A DNA stretch of 64,000 nucleotides from Deltaproteobacteria bacterium (GTDB taxonomy: Bacteria > Desulfobacterota > Syntrophobacteria > Syntrophobacterales > Syntrophobacteraceae). The position numbers were made by a program, and so were the translations under genes. Shown here in pieces: positions 58,046-64,000 of this stretch. How positions within the stretch are numbered: position 1 is the stretch's first letter; the number at the start of each line of letters is the position of its first letter. Under the pieces are notes generated by a model. The model worked only from the letters and a program-made list of their open reading frames with translations, did not search any database and had not been told where the DNA came from. Location of the stretch: assembly GCA_012517315.1 (NCBI GenBank), contig JAAYVE010000009.1, forward strand, positions 124,001-188,000. The letters are read 5' to 3'.

Positions 58046-58603
58046 CTACTTGTGGCAGATTCCGCAATTGTTGCTTGCCCCCATCTTGGCATGGCATTTT
58101 TCACAGGCGTCCATTTTCATGGTTTCAGAACTGTACCCGGTGATGCGGTTCTCTTTGTAGGCTGGGTTCTTCTGCTCTTTGGACACGTCTCGGTGACACT
58201 CCGTACAGGCAACGTCCTTGGCCTTGTGGGATGCGTGGGAGAAGTAGACGTTATCGGGTTGCCAGGCGTAAACCTTCCAGGGGATCTCCCTCTCTTTCTG
58301 AATGTATTCCTCCACGAGGATCCGTTCATCCTCGGAAGAGCCCATCTGGGACTCATGACACTGGACGCAATTTTCCAATCGTGGGATACCCGTATAGGTC
58401 CCGTCATCGCGGAAGGTGTGACAGTCTTCACAGGAAGAATCTTGATGAGCCGCATGGCTGAAGTTGAACGGCTGACTCTTCTCCGAAAAGAGCAGGCCGG
58501 GGAAAACCACCCAACCGAAAACCAGTGCGAGGACGAAACCCGCAAGAAAGATCATCCCCCCCAAGACGGCCTTACCGGACTCGTTCCTAGTGTCTGTGCT
58601 CAT
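58046..58603 (-). CDS. qrcA: Menaquinone reductase, multihaem cytochrome c subunit QrcA
   Basis: This 185-residue protein has an N-terminal membrane anchor (about 15-37) and five canonical haem sites (CEDCH, CVQCH, CTECH, CEKCH, CGICH). It accepts electrons from periplasmic cytochrome c3. The characterised QrcA is described as hexahaem; only five C-x2-C-H motifs are visible here, so a sixth may be non-canonical or absent. The start at 58603 has CACGAGG upstream. It is first in the operon. Confidence 0.92.
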   Translation of the reverse strand: MSTDTRNESGKAVLGGMIFLAGFVLALVFGWVVFPGLLFSEKSQPFNFSHAAHQDSSCEDCHTFRDDGTYTGIPRLENCVQCHESQMGSSEDERILVEEYIQKEREIPWKVYAWQPDNVYFSHASHKAKDVACTECHRDVSKEQKNPAYKENRITGYSSETMKMDACEKCHAKMGASNNCGICHK

Positions 58604-58749
58604 AAAATGCCTCGTGGATGAAAAATTCGGATGTTTCCGCCAAGACGTACCTCTGACGTTTGCACATATAAAAAGTGCTGGATCGTGCGGCTTCACTCAT
58701 TGTCCACACATGCTATGGGGCGGTGCTTTTAAACTTCGTGGGGTGCCTC

Positions 58750-58778
58750 TTTTTAGCGACCGCTCAAGGGGATGTCAA
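58750..58778 (-). promoter_or_regulatory. Sigma-70 promoter of the qrc operon
   Basis: On the minus strand, TTGACA (58773-58778) and TAAAAA (58750-58755) are spaced 17 bases. Transcription would start near 58743, giving a leader of about 140 nt before qrcA. The rest of the divergent gap (58604-59087) holds no gene that I can support. Confidence 0.7.
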
Positions 58779-59087
58779 GAAAAAACCGGCCCCCCTCCGG
58801 TGTGTCCCCTTGTGTGGTGCCATGCGGTGAATTCTGGCACAATGGCATTGGCAAGCAGTCTGTTCCGCAGGGGGAAGACTCGGAAAAACCCTGAGGGTGA
58901 GCGGGGGCGGATCGCGGTTCTGTGGACCTCTCGCGAGCCAAGTATGCCCTTGCCCGTCAGGCTGAGATGTGGGTACTATTGCACCTGTTTTTTTGGATGT
59001 TGGTTCCCCCTTTGCTGCCTCACGCATGATGAACTGTCGACCGACCACCCCTGGATGGGGAAAGCGATTGGGAAAAGGGACGCAAGA

Positions 59088-59882
59088 ATGCTCTGCATGA
59101 CGTTTAATCTTCGCTTCGAAAACGATCGCGACGGCGAAAACGCATGGGTCTATCGGAGAGACCTGGTTTTGAACGTCATCAACAGGTACAAACCGGCCCT
59201 TCTGGGAACCCAGGAGGGGACCCGGCGACAGCTGCTGTATCTTCAGGATCGCCTCCCGCAATATCACATGCACGTACCCTTCCGCACCTGGGATGAGACG
59301 TGTCAGTATCCGACGCTCTACTTCCTCCCTCAGTTGTTCAGCCTGAAAGAGGGCGAGGAATTCTGGCTGTCCTCCACCCCATCCATTCATCGCAGCAAGG
59401 ACTGGGAAAGCGCTTTCCCCAGGATGATGAGTTGCGCCCTACTGGAAGACCTTTCCAACAGAAGATCCGTATGGGTTGCGGTCACGCACCTGGACCATAT
59501 GAGTGCAAAGGCGAGGCTCGAGCAAGGCAGGATGATCGCCCGGTGGGTTCGTGGGAAGGGAGGAGCCGCGATTGTCATGGGGGATTTCAACGACGCTCCT
59601 TGCTCGTCTGTCCACTGCGCCCTGATCGGTCGCCAGACGGGGCTCAAGGACACGTGGATGGAACTGGGGCGACAGGAAAACGATAAGAGCATGACCCATC
59701 ACGATTTCCACGGGATCCCGGAGAAATGCCGCATGGACTGGATACTTGTCACCAGGGACTTTGAGGTCCTGGACGCCATGATTGTGCGCGACAACGAAAA
59801 GGGGCGTTTCCCGTCCGACCATTTTCCTTATGCTGCCAGGCTGCAATGGGTTCCTGAACGGATGCTGTCTTCCGATGAATGA
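59088..59882 (+). CDS. Endonuclease/exonuclease/phosphatase (EEP) family protein
   Basis: This 264-residue protein has the EEP fold motifs: CMTFNLRFEND (Asn), GTQEG (Glu), VMGDFNDAP (Asp, Asn) and PSDHFPY (Asp, His). These bind Mg2+ and activate water for phosphodiester hydrolysis. Its substrate may be nucleic acid, phosphoinositide-like lipid or another phosphodiester. The start at 59088 follows GGAAAAGGGA; the frame is open upstream but not homologous. It is 115 bases upstream of the histidine kinase on the same strand. Confidence 0.88.
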   Translation: MLCMTFNLRFENDRDGENAWVYRRDLVLNVINRYKPALLGTQEGTRRQLLYLQDRLPQYHMHVPFRTWDETCQYPTLYFLPQLFSLKEGEEFWLSSTPSIHRSKDWESAFPRMMSCALLEDLSNRRSVWVAVTHLDHMSAKARLEQGRMIARWVRGKGGAAIVMGDFNDAPCSSVHCALIGRQTGLKDTWMELGRQENDKSMTHHDFHGIPEKCRMDWILVTRDFEVLDAMIVRDNEKGRFPSDHFPYAARLQWVPERMLSSDE

Positions 59883-59997
59883 GGAATTCTTTATCGGTCT
59901 ATCCCGGTTCCGACAGCGACACGGATCCTGTCGCACTCGGCCCGACAGAAGACCTGGACCGGGCTTTGGAAGCCCCGGAATCACAGAAGGAGTGGTC

Positions 59998-62433
59998 TTG
60001 AAAAATTGCAAGAGGGCAAGAGAAGGCCGGACAATCCTCGCGCGGTTCCGTTTCCCCGGCAGAGTCTGTCTCGCCTTGATGATCTGGTGGCTCGTTCAGT
60101 TGCTCCCCATCGGGGGGGTGTGCTCTGCGGAGGGCGGTCCCCCTGATTTCGACCGGGCAGTCGGGCAGGCGACATGGGTGGGGAAGCCATGGAAATACTC
60201 TGTCGAAAACTCCGTTGTACTGCCGGTTTTCAATAGCGTGGACGAGCGCAGCGGCTTCCTGTGGGGCGATCCCGTTGCCTGGATCGCTATGGCGGCGGGT
60301 GTGGGAACAGTGGTCCTGGTGGTTGTGGGAATGCTGCTCTGGAACAGATCACTGCGACGCAACGTGGAACAAAAGACGCGGGAACTGCAGGAGCAGCTCG
60401 GCGAGAGGAATAAGGCCGAGGAAGCGTTGCAGAAAGCCCGGGATGAACTGGAGGCGAAAGTTTCGGAGCGCACGGCGGATCTGGTTTATGCCAATCAGCA
60501 GCTTCAGCTGGAAGTGATCCAACACAAAGTCACTGCGGCAAAGCTTTCTGAAAGCGAGGAGAGATTTCGTCTCTTCGCGGAGTTCGCCCCCTTTTGCATC
60601 GCCTTGCGGAACCGCTACGGTGCGTTTGAGTACCTGAATCCTCGCTTTGTGGCAGAGTTCGGGTTCACATTGAAGGACATTCCCACGGAGGAAGCGTGGT
60701 TGGAACAGGCCTTTGACGATCCCGAGGAACGTGAGATCAGGCGGAAACAATGGCAGGCCCGGTCTTTCGATACGCCGGAAGCGGGGGCCGCCGGGGAGAG
60801 CACATTCCGGATCCGATGCAAGGACGGAAGTCGAAAGGCGGTTTCCTTGCGGGCGGTGGCCCTGGCAAACGGCGGTGGAATCCTTTGTCTCGAAAACGTG
60901 ACGGACCGTTTGGAGAGCGAAGAAGAACGGGCGCGGCTGGCCACCGTGATGGAGCAGGCCTCGGAATTGGTCATCCTCACCGACCTGCAGGGGCGTGTTC
61001 AGTATGTGAACCGCGCTTTCGAGATGACCACGGGCTTCGGACGCGCAGAGGTGATCGGCAGAGCCCTTCCCGTGTTGGCGAAAGGCGAGGGGGGCCAGCC
61101 GGAGCAAAGGGGGCTCTTGAACATTCTGCAAGCCGGAGAAGTGTGGCGAGGACATCTTCCCTGCAAGACCAAGCAAGGAACCCATTACGATGTGCAGGCG
61201 ATCTTCTTTCCCATTCGCGGACCTTCCGGGGAAATGGTCGGCTTTGCGTCGTTGCAACGGGATGTGACTCACGAGATGCTGCTGGAAAAGCAGTTGCGCC
61301 AGTCTCAAAAATTGGAGGCCATCGGAACCCTTGCTGGGGGAATCGCCCACGATTTCAATAACATCCTGGCTGCAATCATGGGTTACACAGAGATGTCCCT
61401 GGACATGATCCCTGGGGGCAGCCTCGCCCAGCACAATATCGAGCAGGTCCTCAAGGCCGCCAATCGAGCCAAGGATCTCGTGAAGCAGATTCTGCTGTTC
61501 AGCCGCCGGGGTGAGCAGGAACGGCAGCCCCTTATCTTCGCTTCCACCGTGAAGGAGGCCCTCAAACTTCTTCGAGCCTCACTGCCCGCCACCATCGACA
61601 TGCGCACCGACATCCGTGTGAGGCCCGAGTCTCAGATTTTGGCCGATGCGACGCAGATCCACCAGGTCGTTATCAATCTCTGCACGAACGCCGCTCACGC
61701 CATGCGTGACAAGGGCGGGGTCCTGGAAGTGGAACTGGCCGAAGAGGTGCTTGACGCCTCTCAATTGACGTCGGAGCATCAACTGCGGCCCGGCCCTTAT
61801 CTGCGCCTCACCGTGAAGGACTGTGGCCACGGAATGGAAAGGGAGATCCTGGAGCGCATTTTCGAACCGTTTTTCACCACAAAGAATTCGTTTGAGGGGA
61901 CGGGAATGGGACTTGCCGTCGTCCACGGCATTGTGACCCGTCACGACGGCTTCATAAGGGTTGCGAGCGAACCTGGGGCGGGCACGGTTTTTGACGTGTA
62001 CTTCCCAAAACACACCGGCCCCATCTCCATTGGAGACGCGGATCCGAAAACCATCCCCCGGGGGCAGGGGCACATCCTTTTTGTGGATGACGAGGAAGCC
62101 CTCACACGGCTCGCCCGGGAGGTGCTGGAGAGCCTTGGATACGAGGTTTCCGTCGAAGAAGACTGCACAAGGGCCCTTGAGAAATTTGCAGTGCAACTGG
62201 ACCACTTCGATCTGGTGATCACGGACTACACCATGCCCGGGATGACCGGACTGGATTTGGCCCAGGAGATCCGACGCATTCGGCCGGAAACCCCGATCAT
62301 TCTCTGCAGCGGCTATAGCGAGGGGCTTTCCCGGGAGAGAATGGAGGAGACGGGCATCAAGGCGTTCATGATGAAGCCCCTCAGGGTTCACGAGATCGCG
62401 GAAACCGTTTCCAGGGTGCTCAGCGGAGGATAG
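59998..62433 (+). CDS. Hybrid sensor histidine kinase with PAS domains and receiver
   Basis: This 811-residue membrane kinase has two helices (about 22-43 and 93-115), a coiled coil, and two PAS domains (about 175-300 and 315-435). The HisKA site is GGIAHDFNNILA, followed by a HATPase domain (VINLCTNAAHAMRDKGG, GMGLAVVHGI) and a C-terminal receiver (ILFVDDEEAL, phospho-Asp in VITDYTMPGM, Lys in MMKPL). The HDFNN form suggests the NtrB-like HPK4 subgroup. The start is TTG with AAGGAG five bases upstream. No cognate DNA-binding regulator is adjacent. Confidence 0.9.
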   Translation: MKNCKRAREGRTILARFRFPGRVCLALMIWWLVQLLPIGGVCSAEGGPPDFDRAVGQATWVGKPWKYSVENSVVLPVFNSVDERSGFLWGDPVAWIAMAAGVGTVVLVVVGMLLWNRSLRRNVEQKTRELQEQLGERNKAEEALQKARDELEAKVSERTADLVYANQQLQLEVIQHKVTAAKLSESEERFRLFAEFAPFCIALRNRYGAFEYLNPRFVAEFGFTLKDIPTEEAWLEQAFDDPEEREIRRKQWQARSFDTPEAGAAGESTFRIRCKDGSRKAVSLRAVALANGGGILCLENVTDRLESEEERARLATVMEQASELVILTDLQGRVQYVNRAFEMTTGFGRAEVIGRALPVLAKGEGGQPEQRGLLNILQAGEVWRGHLPCKTKQGTHYDVQAIFFPIRGPSGEMVGFASLQRDVTHEMLLEKQLRQSQKLEAIGTLAGGIAHDFNNILAAIMGYTEMSLDMIPGGSLAQHNIEQVLKAANRAKDLVKQILLFSRRGEQERQPLIFASTVKEALKLLRASLPATIDMRTDIRVRPESQILADATQIHQVVINLCTNAAHAMRDKGGVLEVELAEEVLDASQLTSEHQLRPGPYLRLTVKDCGHGMEREILERIFEPFFTTKNSFEGTGMGLAVVHGIVTRHDGFIRVASEPGAGTVFDVYFPKHTGPISIGDADPKTIPRGQGHILFVDDEEALTRLAREVLESLGYEVSVEEDCTRALEKFAVQLDHFDLVITDYTMPGMTGLDLAQEIRRIRPETPIILCSGYSEGLSRERMEETGIKAFMMKPLRVHEIAETVSRVLSGG

Positions 62434-62451
62434 CCACGCCAAGGGGATAGA

Positions 62452-63273
62452 ATGAAAGACAACATACGCGTCGCATTGGTTCAGCCCAAGCCCTATCCTT
62501 CTTTCGACGATCCGAGGAACCTGGGGCACGCATTGCTTCTGCTGGAAAAATGCCGTGGTGAGGACCTGGATCTCGTCGTGCTGCCGGAATACTTCCCATA
62601 CCATGGAGAAAGGGAGGTGGCAGGGGCGGCGCGGCAGCTCAATGCATATGTGGTGGCGGGTTTGGTGGAAACAGAAGGGGGAAGGACCTTCAATACGGCG
62701 ACCCTTTTCGATCGGTCCGGTCGTCTCTTGGGACGTCAAAGGAAGAACAACGTGGCAAGCCTGGAGCGCAGCGACCTGGGTATTGTTCCCGGAGACGGCA
62801 GTTATCGGGCTTTCACGGCGGACTTCGGCAGGATCGGGATGCCGGTCGCCGCAGATCTCTGGGGGCAGCCTGAAGCTGCACGGCAGTTAACGGATCTTGG
62901 GGCCGACATGCTGGTGAGCATCGGTGTCTTTCCCATCCTGCGGGGGCACTGCAGGACGGGCGCCCTCGTGAGGGCTTTCGACAATTTCATTCCCGTGGTG
63001 ACCACCAACACGGCGGATTACAATGCCCTCATTCACAACCGGAGAATCCACTTGCACGGGGGCCACAGCCTCGTCATCCAGCCGCCCAAGATGCTCGACA
63101 GGCATGATTTTCGGCGGTGGCTGAGGAGCGTGGACACCGTGGATGACTGGGTGCGGGTAGAACTGGATGAACTGGAGCAGATCCACGTGGCGGAAGTGAA
63201 TCTGAGCACCGCTCGAAGATTTCGGAAGGAGTTCTGGGAGCGGTTGGGCTACCAAAGGTTACCTTCTTTGTGA
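62452..63273 (+). CDS. Nitrilase-superfamily protein lacking the catalytic Cys
   Basis: This 273-residue protein has the carbon-nitrogen hydrolase fold: VALVQPKPYP, the Glu in VVLPEYFPY (E46) and Lys in GRQRKNN (K98). Where the family has I-C-Y-D with the nucleophile Cys, it reads PVAADLWGQPE, with Ala at 133. The enzyme should therefore be inactive as an amidase, or the fold serves another role. The start has AAGGGGA upstream. It follows the histidine kinase by 18 bases, so they may be cotranscribed. Confidence 0.85.
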   Translation: MKDNIRVALVQPKPYPSFDDPRNLGHALLLLEKCRGEDLDLVVLPEYFPYHGEREVAGAARQLNAYVVAGLVETEGGRTFNTATLFDRSGRLLGRQRKNNVASLERSDLGIVPGDGSYRAFTADFGRIGMPVAADLWGQPEAARQLTDLGADMLVSIGVFPILRGHCRTGALVRAFDNFIPVVTTNTADYNALIHNRRIHLHGGHSLVIQPPKMLDRHDFRRWLRSVDTVDDWVRVELDELEQIHVAEVNLSTARRFRKEFWERLGYQRLPSL

Positions 63274-63391
63274 GGGGGCATGGCGGCATGCCGCTCTTTC
63301 AGAGCGCTTCCTGGAATCTTCCGGAGACCGGCAGGAGAGTCTTACCTCTCTCCCCGATGATACGCGAGGTGAGCCATCTAGAGGAGATCCC

Positions 63392-64000
63392 ATGTCCGAA
63401 AAGGGCAAGAGGCACGTTTACCTTCACATGAGAAGCCTGCAGGAGGCCAGGGCGCTGTGGGAGGCTGAGACCGAGGCGCTGTACTGCAAGATCGAACACG
63501 TTTCGACCCAGGAAGCCCTACACCGAGTGACTGCCCAGGCCATTACCGCACGGAGGTCCGTCCCCCATTACCACGGAGCCGCAATGGACGGCTTTGCGGT
63601 GAGGGCTCGGGACACCTTCGGTGCGAGCGACATACGGCCTTTTCGACTGGCGCTCTACGAGACCGCCTTTCCCGTCGACACGGGGGATCCCCTCCCCCAC
63701 GAGACGGATGCCGTCATCATGATCGAACACGCGGAAAGGGTGGGCGAGGGAGAAGTGGAAATCCGCGCCGCGGCTTACCCATGGCAGCATGTGCGCAAGG
63801 TCGGTGAAGACATCGTGGCCGGTGAACTGCTCCTTCCCCAAAACCATCGATTGCGTCCCCCGGACTTGGGGGCTCTTCTTGCGGCAGGGGTTCTTCAAGT
63901 GCCGGTCCATGCCCGCCCAAGGATCTGGATCCAGCCGACGGGTACGGAACTGGTTCCCCCGTCTCAGGCCCATGAAGCCCATGAGGGACAGATCGTGGAG
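63392..64000 (+). CDS. MoeA-like molybdopterin molybdenumtransferase, 3' partial
   Basis: The frame runs 203 codons to the end of the window. It has AAMDGFAVRA, DTGDPLPHETDAVIMIE, HVRKVGEDIVAGELLL and QPTGTELVPP, blocks typical of MoeA, which inserts molybdenum into molybdopterin. GAGGAG lies five bases before the ATG. The protein should continue beyond 64000, perhaps with a C-terminal substrate-binding extension as in some anaerobes. It is the only molybdenum-cofactor gene seen. Confidence 0.92.
   Translation, partial: MSEKGKRHVYLHMRSLQEARALWEAETEALYCKIEHVSTQEALHRVTAQAITARRSVPHYHGAAMDGFAVRARDTFGASDIRPFRLALYETAFPVDTGDPLPHETDAVIMIEHAERVGEGEVEIRAAAYPWQHVRKVGEDIVAGELLLPQNHRLRPPDLGALLAAGVLQVPVHARPRIWIQPTGTELVPPSQAHEAHEGQIVE

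Overview
The window reads as ordinary chromosome of a sulfate-reducing member of the former Deltaproteobacteria, most like the Syntrophobacteraceae or a close relative. The strongest evidence is a complete four-gene Qrc (menaquinone reductase) operon at 53288-58603, a complex known from sulfate reducers. A fused PurS-PurL next to a separate PurQ, a stand-alone Flp pilin with a sigma-54-type promoter, and several ferritin-like proteins fit this. The taxonomic call is inference; no rRNA gene is present.

Layout. 1-4000: the end of a histone-deacetylase-family gene, a rhodanese-ferritin fusion, and a minus-strand Flp pilin / small membrane protein / response regulator cluster. 4080-7547: a YcaO-TPR protein with RNase D, divergent from an Smr-domain gene. 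8007-15710: an accessory and decaying stretch with a doubly broken PiT phosphate transporter, an MFS carrier, a frameshifted MutS-like ATPase, a ChrB-like protein, unknown genes, a probable gene remnant and a 480-bp non-autonomous ISAs1 derivative with terminal repeats and target duplication. 15900-23818: a rubrerythrin-like protein, adenine deaminase, a BFN-domain protein, MiaB, a cNMP-binding protein, a DUF4911-like protein, and a secreted protein coupled to a phosphatidyltransferase.

23933-37373: tRNA-Val(GAC), then thrS-infC-rpmI-rplT-pheS-pheT, a PilZ-like protein, mntP, and purL-purQ-purN. This is the translation and purine core; infC most likely starts at CTG. 37474-43178: ArsR and DsrE-like proteins, a small Cys protein with an HNH nuclease, an HtrA protease, and a Rel/SpoT protein whose hydrolase motifs are intact but whose synthetase motifs look lost.

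43533-47366: a five-gene operon (NosL-like protein, small membrane protein, FtsX-like permease, LolD-like ATPase, multi-span protein with CC and CPFC cysteine pairs). It is the best candidate here for an under-described system, perhaps handling periplasmic copper or thiols. It is followed by the SRP RNA gene (minus), a TraB-like protein, a HAD phosphatase, nadB and two membrane proteins. 53288-64000: the qrc operon, then an EEP-family nuclease/phosphatase, a hybrid histidine kinase, a nitrilase-fold protein lacking the nucleophilic cysteine, and the start of a MoeA-like gene that runs off the window.

All calls come from reading the sequence and recalled family features; no database search was run.
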